Positions 1 through 4,671 of a stretch of 5,769 nt of DNA are shown here, piece after piece (position 1 is the first letter of the stretch; the number at the start of each line of letters is the position of its first letter). The notes beneath the pieces are model-generated. The model saw only the letters and a program-made list of their open reading frames with translations. It was not told where the DNA came from and ran no database searches. This DNA is from Dehalococcoidia bacterium (GTDB lineage: Bacteria > Chloroflexota > Dehalococcoidia > Dehalococcoidales > JAUVZE01), in NCBI GenBank assembly GCA_030602665.1, contig JAUVZE010000075.1, positions 1 through 5,769 on the forward strand. The letters are read 5' to 3'. Made by a program: the position numbers and the translations under genes.

Positions 1-507
1 ATAGCAGTTACCGGTTACCTCGGGGCGGCTGCCGCTGGCCTGGAGATGCTTACTAGACAGCTTCAGTTTGACCCTGAAGCTACTGCTTGTTTAGCCAGGG
101 GGTTCCGGCGCCCCCTTCCCCGAATAGCTGAAGGGCGACTGCTGGTAAAGCAAGGGGTGAAAACGGCTATAGATATTAGTGATGGACTGATTTCAGACTT
201 AGGCCATGTCTGTGAGGCCAGCCAGGTTAGTGCCCGAATAGAGGTTGACCGTGTGCCTATTGAGCCTGAAGTCAGAGCCAACTTCGGGGATAAGTCTCTG
301 GAGCTGGCACTGTCAGGGGGAGAAGACTACGAACTATTATTCACTGGAAGCCCTGAAGTTGTTGCTCAGGTCAAAAAGGCAGCCCCTTGCCCAATAACAG
401 TTATTGGTGAAATCATAGCTGATAAGGGAAGCAAAGTAACCCTGGTTGACAGTATAGGCAATCCTTTTCATCTTAGTAAGGCAGGATGGGAGCACTTCAC
501 TACCTAG
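1..507 (+). CDS. thiL: Thiamine-monophosphate kinase, C-terminal part (5' end outside window)
   Basis: ThiL phosphorylates thiamine monophosphate to the active cofactor thiamine diphosphate, using ATP, in the cytoplasm. The frame is open from base 1 to the TAG at 505-507, giving 168 residues of a protein that is usually about 310-340 long, so roughly the N-terminal half is missing. The first visible residues (VTGYLGAAAAGLEML, 7-51) match the end of the family's ATP-binding half. DISDGL (172-189) and GGEDYELL (316-339) are the hallmark ThiL motifs in the AIRS-type C-terminal domain, and the protein ends in a typical GWEHF. An internal ATG at 46 is not the true start, because conserved sequence continues upstream of it. 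The gene lies upstream of tsaE in the same direction, but about 250 bp of hairpin-rich DNA separates them, so co-transcription is uncertain. Confidence 0.95.
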   Translation: MAVTGYLGAAAAGLEMLTRQLQFDPEATACLARGFRRPLPRIAEGRLLVKQGVKTAIDISDGLISDLGHVCEASQVSARIEVDRVPIEPEVRANFGDKSLELALSGGEDYELLFTGSPEVVAQVKKAAPCPITVIGEIIADKGSKVTLVDSIGNPFHLSKAGWEHFTT

Positions 508-565
508 GCGAGATAAGCCGCTAAATTTATCCCAAGAAATAGGTATGGAGATTCCTTATCGGGGA

Positions 566-592
566 GTTAAGAGGGGATTAGCCCCTCTTAAC
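566..592. repeat. Perfect 11-bp inverted repeat after thiL, terminator-like without a T tract
   Basis: GTTAAGAGGGG (566-576) pairs perfectly with CCCCTCTTAAC (582-592) around a 5-nt loop, 58 nt after the thiL stop. The stem could end or stabilise the thiL transcript. However, the bases after it are AAAACCCC rather than a run of T, so a classic intrinsic terminator is not supported on the + strand. It is the first of a chain of hairpins that continues to 761. Confidence 0.6.
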
Positions 593-605
593 AAAACCCC
601 TCCCC

Positions 606-623
606 CTCTCCTTCAAAGGAGAG
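606..623. repeat. Small inverted repeat between thiL and the long repeat
   Basis: CTCTCCTT (606-613) is complementary to AAGGAGAG (616-623), with C-rich sequence just before it (598-606). With only 2 nt between the arms, the innermost pairs must open. The pyrimidine-rich left side and purine-rich right side resemble the large stem at 674-702, so this may be a degenerate module of the same repeat family. That last point is inference. Confidence 0.45.
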
Positions 624-632
624 ATACTATAA

Positions 633-750
633 GGAGAGTCAAAGAGAGGCGAAACCTCTCTTATAGAACCAGTCCCCCTTCCCCTTATGAAGGGGAAGGG
701 GGATAAAGGGGGATGGGGTTACTGAGCAAAACCTAAAGAGGGTGAGGTTG
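633..750 (+). repeat. Intergenic hairpin repeat, copy 1
   Basis: This 118-bp stretch recurs at 3051-3165 in the same orientation, with most positions identical and a few indels. Reading left to right it holds a shared GGAGAGTC head, a stem AAGAGAGG (642-649)/CCTCTCTT (655-662) with loop CGAAA, and a perfect 13-bp stem CCCCCTTCCCCTT (674-686)/AAGGGGAAGGGGG (690-702) with loop ATG. A G-rich tail (708-718) and an AACCTAAAGAGG-TGAGGTTG end complete the unit. It has no coding capacity of its own. It resembles small non-autonomous or REP-like intergenic repeats, but no transposase or clear target duplication is visible. It ends only 15 nt before the tsaE start and so forms part of the tsaE leader. 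Confidence 0.85.
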
Positions 751-765
751 TTACACAACCTAGAT
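737..765 (+). promoter_or_regulatory. tsaE translation start region with a hairpin between the SD-like sequence and ATG
   Basis: The purine-rich AGAGGGTG (737-744) is the only good Shine-Dalgarno-like sequence before the tsaE ATG, but it sits about 21 nt away. Between the two lies a perfect 7-bp stem AGGTTGT (745-751)/ACAACCT (755-761) with loop TAC. If this folds, the SD would end 4 nt from the ATG across the hairpin. The SD-like sequence comes from the tail of the repeat. This reading is inference, and weak initiation without a working SD is the alternative. Confidence 0.4.
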
Positions 766-1221
766 ATGAATTTAATTAGCCATAGTCCGGAGCAGACCCA
801 GAAATTTGGACTCAGTCTCGGCGAATTAGCTCTGCCCGGTGACATTTTTCTCCTGGTCGGAGGATTAGGGACAGGAAAGACCTGCCTCACTCAGGGTATT
901 GCCTGGGGACTAGGTATCAAAGAATATGCTGTTAGCCCCTCCTTTGTTTTGGTCAGGGAACTCTATGGTCGGCTGCCCCTATATCACATAGACCTGTACC
1001 GGCTTGACCACATAGAGGAAATTGCTGAATTGGGCTTGGATGACTATCTATATGGCAAAGGTGTCTGTGTTGTGGAGTGGGCGGAAAAGGGGCTAGCTAT
1101 GCTGCCAGCAGAGCACCTGCTAATTGAGATAAGCTACCTTTCTGATACTGAGCGCCGCTTTCAGCTCAAGCCTAGTGGTCAGCGCTACCAAGAAATAACT
1201 AACCAGCTGAAAATCCGTTAA
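766..1221 (+). CDS. tsaE: tRNA t6A biosynthesis ATPase TsaE
   Basis: TsaE (YjeE) is the small P-loop ATPase that works with TsaB and TsaD to make N6-threonylcarbamoyladenosine at position 37 of ANN-decoding tRNAs. The 151 residues fit the family's usual length of about 150. Visible motifs are the Walker A GGLGTGKT (residues 32-39), the switch-like SPSFVLV (57-63), HIDLYRL (74-80) and VEWAEK (103-108), all in the family order. I chose ATG 766 because MNLISHSPEQT matches typical TsaE N-termini. The in-frame GTG at 742 would add 8 residues encoded by the repeat and has its purine run too close. The gene ends 16 nt before tsaB, which supports an operon and a shared function. No odd substitutions were noticed. 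Confidence 0.95.
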   Translation: MNLISHSPEQTQKFGLSLGELALPGDIFLLVGGLGTGKTCLTQGIAWGLGIKEYAVSPSFVLVRELYGRLPLYHIDLYRLDHIEEIAELGLDDYLYGKGVCVVEWAEKGLAMLPAEHLLIEISYLSDTERRFQLKPSGQRYQEITNQLKIR

Positions 1222-1237
1222 CTGATAGAGAGTGTAA

Positions 1238-1930
1238 ATGCTTTTGGCCATAGATACGTCAACCGATACTGCTAGCCTGGCTCTGGTTCAAGATAGCCAG
1301 GTATTAGCCGAATTAACTTGGCACTGTGGGCAAAACCATACCACTACGTTATTACCTCAACTGGTTCACTTGTTGAATCAGACTGGGTTAGGTCTTCAAT
1401 CCCTCAGCGGTGTTATCGTCGCCAAGGGGCCAGGCAGCTTCAATGGATTACGTGTAGGGATTAGCACTGCCAAGGGGCTAGCCTTCAGTCTGGGAATCCC
1501 GTTAGTCGGCATCAGCACCCTAGAAGTAGCCGCCTACCAGCATGCTGAAACTGGCTTGCCCGTCTGCCCAATACTTAATGCTGGTAGAGGGGAGATTGCT
1601 ACCGCCATATACCAGAAGAAATACAATAAATGGCTTAGACTCGCTGCCGAGCACATAACCACGGTTGAAGCTCTATGCTCGCAGATAACCACCAAAACTA
1701 TATTTTGCGGGGAATTTACGCCATTTATTGTCACCCAGCTAAGAGAGCAGCTCAGGCAAAGAGCCGTAATACCACCTCCAGCTACTAGACTTCGGCGAGC
1801 CGGCTTTTTAGCTGAGCTGGGGCAACAGCGGTTAGAGGCCGGTAATTATGATAACCCTGCCACTTTACAGCCACTGTACCTCAGACGTCCACCAATTACT
1901 AAACCCAAGCACCGAATAGAATGGAGGTAA
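1238..1930 (+). CDS. tsaB: tRNA t6A biosynthesis protein TsaB
   Basis: TsaB (YeaZ) is a member of the ASKHA fold that lacks its own catalysis. It dimerises with TsaD to form the core that transfers the threonylcarbamoyl group to tRNA A37. The protein has 230 residues, the usual size. The N-terminus MLLAIDTSTDTASLALV is the family's first phosphate-loop strand, followed by GPGSFNGLRVG (residues 64-74, where most relatives have SFTGLR) and PILNAGRGEI (111-120). An AGAGAG ribosome binding site (1227-1232) sits 5 nt before the ATG. TsaD itself, the catalytic partner, is not in the window. The stop TAA (1928-1930) overlaps the ribosome binding site of the next gene, suggesting translational coupling. 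Confidence 0.95.
   Translation: MLLAIDTSTDTASLALVQDSQVLAELTWHCGQNHTTTLLPQLVHLLNQTGLGLQSLSGVIVAKGPGSFNGLRVGISTAKGLAFSLGIPLVGISTLEVAAYQHAETGLPVCPILNAGRGEIATAIYQKKYNKWLRLAAEHITTVEALCSQITTKTIFCGEFTPFIVTQLREQLRQRAVIPPPATRLRRAGFLAELGQQRLEAGNYDNPATLQPLYLRRPPITKPKHRIEWR
1923..1927 (+). promoter_or_regulatory. Ribosome binding site that fixes the start of the fusion gene
   Basis: GGAGG (1923-1927) stands 5 nt before ATG 1933, an ideal spacing, and overlaps the last codons of tsaB. The earlier in-frame ATG at 1921 lies next to this SD and has no SD of its own in the right place. ATG 1933 is therefore preferred. Confidence 0.85.
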
Positions 1931-1932
1931 AA

Positions 1933-3033
1933 ATGGCAACTTGGCAACAAATAGTGAGCGGGGAATACGGTGCGTGTTTTGGCTGTGGGCAGACTAATCC
2001 TATCGGGTTGAAATTGAGTTTCAAGTGGGATGGCAAAACAGCCAAGGCGGAATTTACTCCAACGGAGCTCTATCAAAGCTGGCGAGGCGTTGTCCACGGA
2101 GGTATTGTTGCCGTTATGCTTGACGAGGCAGCAGGTTGGGCCATGCTATTTGAAGGTATGAACCCCGTCACCACCAAAATGGAGACACGGTTTAGACACC
2201 CTGCCTTAATAGATGAGCCCTTGATTATTACCGGGTCTATAACCAAAAAGACCGGAAAACGGGTTGAAGCCAAAGCAGCTATAACCTCCAGAGATGGTAC
2301 CCTAATAGCTGAATGCATATCCACATACCTCGTCATAAAGGCAGACGAGATAACCGATGTTACCAGCAAGGCTAAGGCAGTCATTTGGGACATGGACGGG
2401 GTAGTTGCTGATACTGCTCCCTATCACTTTAAGGCTTGGCAACAGGTCTTCAAGAGACGGGGAGTTGAATTTACTGAGGCCGATTTCAGGCGTAACTTTG
2501 GTCAGAGGAATGACACCATAATCAGAGATATTCTCGGCGAAAGCTTATCGCAGAGTGAAATAGATGCCATTGTTAGTGAGAAAGAGGAGGACTTTCGCTC
2601 CAGGGTAAGAGACAACATAAAGCCGCTACCCGGAGCAATAGAATTAATAAAATCGCTAAGGGAACACGGTTTTAGTATAGCCCTGGCTTCGTCAGCCCCG
2701 GTAGAGAATATACAGCTGGTTCTTAAAGGTCTAGGTATAAGCAACTGCTTCCAGGCCATTGTCTGGGGTAGGGAGGTTAGGGAGGGCAAGCCCAGTCCTC
2801 AGGGCTTCCTGCTAGCGGCAAAGAAATTGGGAGTGGCACCAGGGAGCTGCATCGTGATTGAGGACGCGGTAGCTGGCGTTACCGCCGCCAAAAGAGCCGG
2901 GATGCACTGCCTGGCGGTAACCAATACTCACCCCAGGATGAGTCTGATGGAGGCCGACCTAGTAGTTGACACACTGGAAGCGGTAACAGTGGATGACTTG
3001 GAGCAGACTCTTGAACCCTTAAGGGAAGGTTGA
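1933..3033 (+). CDS. Fusion of PaaI-type hotdog thioesterase and HAD phosphatase (beta-phosphoglucomutase-like)
   Basis: This 366-residue protein has two domains. Residues 1-140 form a hotdog-fold PaaI-like acyl-CoA thioesterase: CFGCG (15-19), NPIGL (22-26) and the signature VVHGGIVAVMLDEAAG (53-68), whose Asp64/Glu65 lie in the catalytic helix region. Residues 148-366 form a HAD hydrolase of the beta-phosphoglucomutase type: motif I DMDGV (Asp153 nucleophile, Asp155), a helical cap (about 165-235), motif II ASS (252-254), motif III Lys286 in GKPSP, and motif IV IEDAVAG (Glu310, Asp311). All key residues are present in both halves, so both could be active. No ATG, GTG or TTG lies in frame between the domains near the HAD start, so this looks like one polypeptide. 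It begins 2 nt after tsaB. The substrates cannot be named. The two domains might act on an acyl thioester and a phosphorylated intermediate of one route, but that is speculation. Confidence 0.88.
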   Translation: MATWQQIVSGEYGACFGCGQTNPIGLKLSFKWDGKTAKAEFTPTELYQSWRGVVHGGIVAVMLDEAAGWAMLFEGMNPVTTKMETRFRHPALIDEPLIITGSITKKTGKRVEAKAAITSRDGTLIAECISTYLVIKADEITDVTSKAKAVIWDMDGVVADTAPYHFKAWQQVFKRRGVEFTEADFRRNFGQRNDTIIRDILGESLSQSEIDAIVSEKEEDFRSRVRDNIKPLPGAIELIKSLREHGFSIALASSAPVENIQLVLKGLGISNCFQAIVWGREVREGKPSPQGFLLAAKKLGVAPGSCIVIEDAVAGVTAAKRAGMHCLAVTNTHPRMSLMEADLVVDTLEAVTVDDLEQTLEPLREG

Positions 3034-3050
3034 GGGAGAAAAACACCAAC

Positions 3051-3165
3051 GGAGAGTCAAAGAGAGGCGAAGCCTCTCTTATGTAACCAATCCCCCTTCC
3101 CCTTAGCAAGGGGAAGGGGGCAAAGGGGGATGGGGTTGTCAAGTAACCTAAAGAGGCTGAGGTTG
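3051..3165 (+). repeat. Intergenic hairpin repeat, copy 2
   Basis: This second copy of the element at 633-750 starts 17 nt after the stop of the thioesterase-HAD gene. It has the stem AAGAGAGGC (3060-3068)/GCCTCTCTT (3072-3080), one pair longer than in copy 1. It also has the perfect 13-bp stem CCCCCTTCCCCTT (3092-3104)/AAGGGGAAGGGGG (3108-3120) with loop AGC in place of ATG, and the same G-rich tail (3125-3135). The stems are kept while the loops differ, which points to selection on structure or to a mobile palindrome. It may act as a transcript-end or boundary structure between the tsaE operon and ndk, but there is no T tract. Confidence 0.85.
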
Positions 3166-3268
3166 ATAATTGCTCTCTATGGCGCTTTGAGAGCAGGCTG
3201 TGCTACCATAGATAAGCGTCTTCAAGAGGGATAGGTTGACAATGACCAACTTAAAAGGGAGCTTAAAA
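3166..3268 (+). promoter_or_regulatory. ndk leader with a hairpin and ribosome binding site
   Basis: After the repeat there is a 7-bp inverted repeat TGCTCTC (3171-3177)/GAGAGCA (3189-3195) with an 11-nt loop. A weak promoter candidate TTGAGA (3187-3192) / TAGATA (3209-3214) with 16-bp spacing overlaps its right arm. AAGGGAG (3255-3261) is a good SD placed 7 nt before ATG 3269 and decides the ndk start. The alternatives are TTG 3236 and ATG 3242, which lie further upstream. The promoter assignment is weak; the SD is clear. Confidence 0.45.
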
Positions 3269-3685
3269 ATGGAACGGTCTTTAGTTCTTATTAAGCCTGA
3301 TGCCAGGCAAAGAGGTTTAGTTGGCACTATTATTACTCGTTTAGAGAGGCAAGGGCTCAAGATGGTGGCTATTAAGATGCTTCACTTGGATAGAGTACTA
3401 GCTCAACAACTCTACGCTATTCACAGAGATAAGTCTTTCTTTGACGATTTGGTGAATTACATTAGCTCTACCCCAATAATTGCCATTGTCTTTGCGGGGG
3501 AAAAGGCGGTGGAGGTAATCAGAAAAACGATGGGAGCTACTGACCCAGCCCGGGCTGAAGCCGGAACTATTAGGGGTGATTTCGGTCTGGATATAGGACG
3601 CAATTCGGTTCATGGCTCTGATTCGGTGGAGACTGCGGAAAAGGAAGTCAAACTGTTTTTCTCTAAGGACGAGATTTACACTTGA
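3269..3685 (+). CDS. ndk: Nucleoside diphosphate kinase
   Basis: Ndk moves the gamma-phosphate from ATP to other NDPs and dNDPs through a phosphohistidine, balancing the nucleotide pool in the cytoplasm. The 138 residues match the usual bacterial length. The full catalytic set is visible: Lys9 in IKPDA, Tyr49 and His52 (YAIH), Arg85, Thr91 in TDP, Arg102 in IRGDFG, Asn112, and the active-site His115 in NSVHGSDS. The common KPFF motif reads KSFF (55-58), a mild change away from the active histidine. ATG 3269 is chosen because MERSLVLIKPDA is the canonical N-terminus and an SD precedes it. The in-frame TTG 3236 and ATG 3242 would add residues that the family lacks. Its 3' end faces rsfS, with 59 bp between the two stops. 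Confidence 0.96.
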   Translation: MERSLVLIKPDARQRGLVGTIITRLERQGLKMVAIKMLHLDRVLAQQLYAIHRDKSFFDDLVNYISSTPIIAIVFAGEKAVEVIRKTMGATDPARAEAGTIRGDFGLDIGRNSVHGSDSVETAEKEVKLFFSKDEIYT

Positions 3686-3744
3686 AGACCACTGTGGGTG
3701 AATTCAGTAAATTGGAACTTCAACTGTCCAGTATATAAACCTGA

Positions 3745-4089
3745 CTATTGAATTCTGATGATAGGTGTAGCCTGGCTCCACAGCTTGTCCAGTTGGTAGT
3801 ATTCCCGCTCAAGGGGAGCAAAGATATGCACAATAACATTGCCAAAATCAAGCAGGAGCCACCCTGAGTTCACCGTACCTTCATGGTGATGAGGTAGAAT
3901 ACCCTCCTTCTTTAGCGTGTGCCCAACCTCATCATAAATGGCCTGCATCTGCCTCCCGCTATCACCGCTGCATATCACAAAGTAATCGGCAAAGCTACAT
4001 ACCCCCTGGGCATCCAGCAGCACAATGTCAGCTGCCTGCTTATCACTGGCAGCTTCTACTGCCTTGCGGGCTATTTCTATTGCTTCCAG
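3745..4089 (-). CDS. rsfS: Ribosomal silencing factor RsfS (Iojap family), apparent CTG start
   Basis: RsfS binds ribosomal protein uL14 (L14) on the large subunit and blocks subunit joining, lowering translation in starvation. From CTG at 4089-4087 the protein has 114 residues, the usual size. Motifs are KQAADIVLLDAQG (17-29), ADYFVICSG..GRQ (34-47), HEG (69-71), SGWLLLDFGNVIVHIF (75-90) and REYYQLDKLW (95-104). The stop is TAG (3747-3745). The conserved helix LEAIEIARKAVEAA reaches back to codon 1, and an in-frame TAA (4095-4093) lies just before it. The first normal start codon in frame, GTG 4023-4021, would delete 22 conserved residues. A GGGGG run (4102-4098) is 8 nt upstream of the CTG and could serve as SD. 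Either the start is non-canonical or the first codons carry a mutation or sequencing error. A dedicated promoter lies upstream. Confidence 0.88.
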   Translation of the reverse strand: MEAIEIARKAVEAASDKQAADIVLLDAQGVCSFADYFVICSGDSGRQMQAIYDEVGHTLKKEGILPHHHEGTVNSGWLLLDFGNVIVHIFAPLEREYYQLDKLWSQATPIIRIQ

Positions 4090-4119
4090 ACCTTAAACCC
4101 CCGTGTAGTGTTCAATCTC

Positions 4120-4128
4120 ATTATACCA
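4120..4128 (-). promoter_or_regulatory. Extended -10 promoter for rsfS
   Basis: On the minus strand TGGTATAAT reads from 4128 to 4120: a perfect TATAAT with the upstream TG of extended -10 promoters. No good -35 box is seen 16-18 bp upstream, which is common for extended -10 promoters. Transcription would begin near 4113, leaving a leader of about 24 nt that contains the GGGGG ahead of the CTG start. The nearby position and orientation make rsfS the clear target. Confidence 0.6.
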
Positions 4129-4134
4129 TCATAA

Positions 4135-4384
4135 TTACATTAACTCTATTTTGCTGGACAGAACTTTTTCACCGATTTTCCCTGAATGAGATGGGCCCCT
4201 GTCAAAGAGCAGAAAAAAGCTTTGGTTCTCCTTTAGCTTAATGCACAGCAACGTTGGAAGTGATTGGTGATGATAGACATACCGGACATGCTGGCCGGTG
4301 TCAGTAGTTGCCCTAATGAAGCACTGGTATCCGTAGAGACTGAGACGATGTTTTATGTTAAAATTCTGAATAGGTGAAGATAAA
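4135..4384. other. Stretch with no recognisable gene between rsfS and the his remnant
   Basis: About 250 bp sit between the rsfS promoter and the hisH-like start. The minus strand is open from 4395 to a TAA at 4137-4135 (86 codons from an ATG inside the his remnant), but its product matches no family I know, shows no SD, and overlaps the his sequence. A 35-codon plus-strand ORF (4270-4377) that ends inside the next SD is equally unsupported. A 7-bp imperfect stem ATACCGG (4279-4285)/CCGGTGT (4295-4301) is present. TGTTAAAAT (4356-4364) could be an extended -10 box for the his remnant, but it is too close to the SD to be convincing. The stretch may be the eroded 3' part of an earlier gene. Confidence 0.4.
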
Positions 4385-4555
4385 GTGATTGTCATAGTTG
4401 ATTATGGTGCCGGCAATCTGGAAGACCTTTATCAAGCTCTGGTTTTGGGCAAGGCGGATGCTGTTCTGGCTGCCAGCATCTTCCATTATGGAATTTATAC
4501 GATTCGGGAGACTAAGGAATACCTGGCAAAGCGGGGAATACCGATACGAATCTAA
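4385..4555 (+). pseudogene. Chimeric histidine-operon remnant: hisH start joined to hisF end
   Basis: A 56-codon ORF starts at GTG 4385 with a strong SD AGGTGA (4372-4377, spacing 7) and ends at TAA 4553-4555. Residues 1-12, VIVIVDYGAGNL, are the typical N-terminus of HisH, the glutaminase subunit of imidazole glycerol phosphate synthase. From GAGNLED onward, with GKADAVLAASIFHYG (22-36), TKEYLAKRGIP (43-53) and IRI at the end, it matches the last ~50 residues of HisF, the cyclase subunit. GAGNL is shared by both families: VDYGAGNL in HisH, and the phosphate-binding SGGAG(N/S)L in HisF. The simplest history is a deletion between these two sites that removed the rest of hisH, anything between such as hisA, and most of hisF. 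Neither enzyme could work. A folded microprotein holding HisF's last two beta-alpha units is possible but unproven. Confidence 0.8.
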
Positions 4556-4617
4556 GGGAAAAGGGCTATTTGCCCTCCCGATTGATAACGTGGTAGGCAT
4601 CAGGACTGGCGAGGAAA

Positions 4618-4659
4618 GCGAGAACACTATATAATAAGGCGAGAACGCTGTATAAAAGG
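4618..4659 (+). promoter_or_regulatory. Tandem 21-bp repeat with TATAAT-like boxes upstream of glnA
   Basis: Two adjacent 21-bp units, each starting GCGAGAAC (4618-4638 and 4639-4659), agree at 17 of 21 positions. Unit 1 contains TATAAT (4630-4635) and unit 2 contains TATAAA (4651-4656). A 21-bp period is two helical turns, so both units face the same side of the DNA, as expected for tandem operator sites or a duplicated promoter. The best -35 partner for the first box is weak (TGGCGA, 4607-4612, 17-bp spacing). The repeat runs into the glnA SD, GGGAGGT (4658-4664). It probably controls glnA, but the regulator is not identifiable. Confidence 0.5.
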
Positions 4660-4671
4660 GAGGTTTAAAAG

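Noticed and set aside
633..750. Repeat copies as CRISPR or as a full insertion sequence
   Set aside because: Only two copies, 2.4 kb apart and separated by housekeeping genes, with no spacer pattern, no transposase, and no clear terminal inverted repeats or target duplication.
1921..1932. ATG 1921 as the start of the thioesterase-HAD protein
   Set aside because: The GGAGG needed for initiation overlaps this codon, whereas ATG 1933 has it at ideal spacing.
2073..2393. 106-codon minus-strand ORF within the fusion gene
   Set aside because: It overlaps the clear thioesterase and HAD coding frame and has no family features.
3700..3755. Inverted repeat GAATTCAGTA / TATTGAATTC between ndk and rsfS as a bidirectional terminator
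   Set aside because: The arms pair over 10 bp with one G-T, but the loop is 36 nt, the stem is AT-rich, and there is no T tract. It could be chance.
4135..4395. 86-codon minus-strand ORF as a possible small protein upstream of rsfS
   Set aside because: No SD and no recognised family. It begins inside the his remnant and ends next to the rsfS promoter. Kept only as a remark in the description of that stretch.
4562..4576. AGGGC/GCCCT hairpin after the his remnant as a terminator
   Set aside because: Only 5 bp of stem and no following T run.
4398..4634. 78-codon plus-strand ORF over the his remnant
   Set aside because: It is out of frame with the hisH/hisF codons, which explain the sequence much better, and its product resembles no known family.
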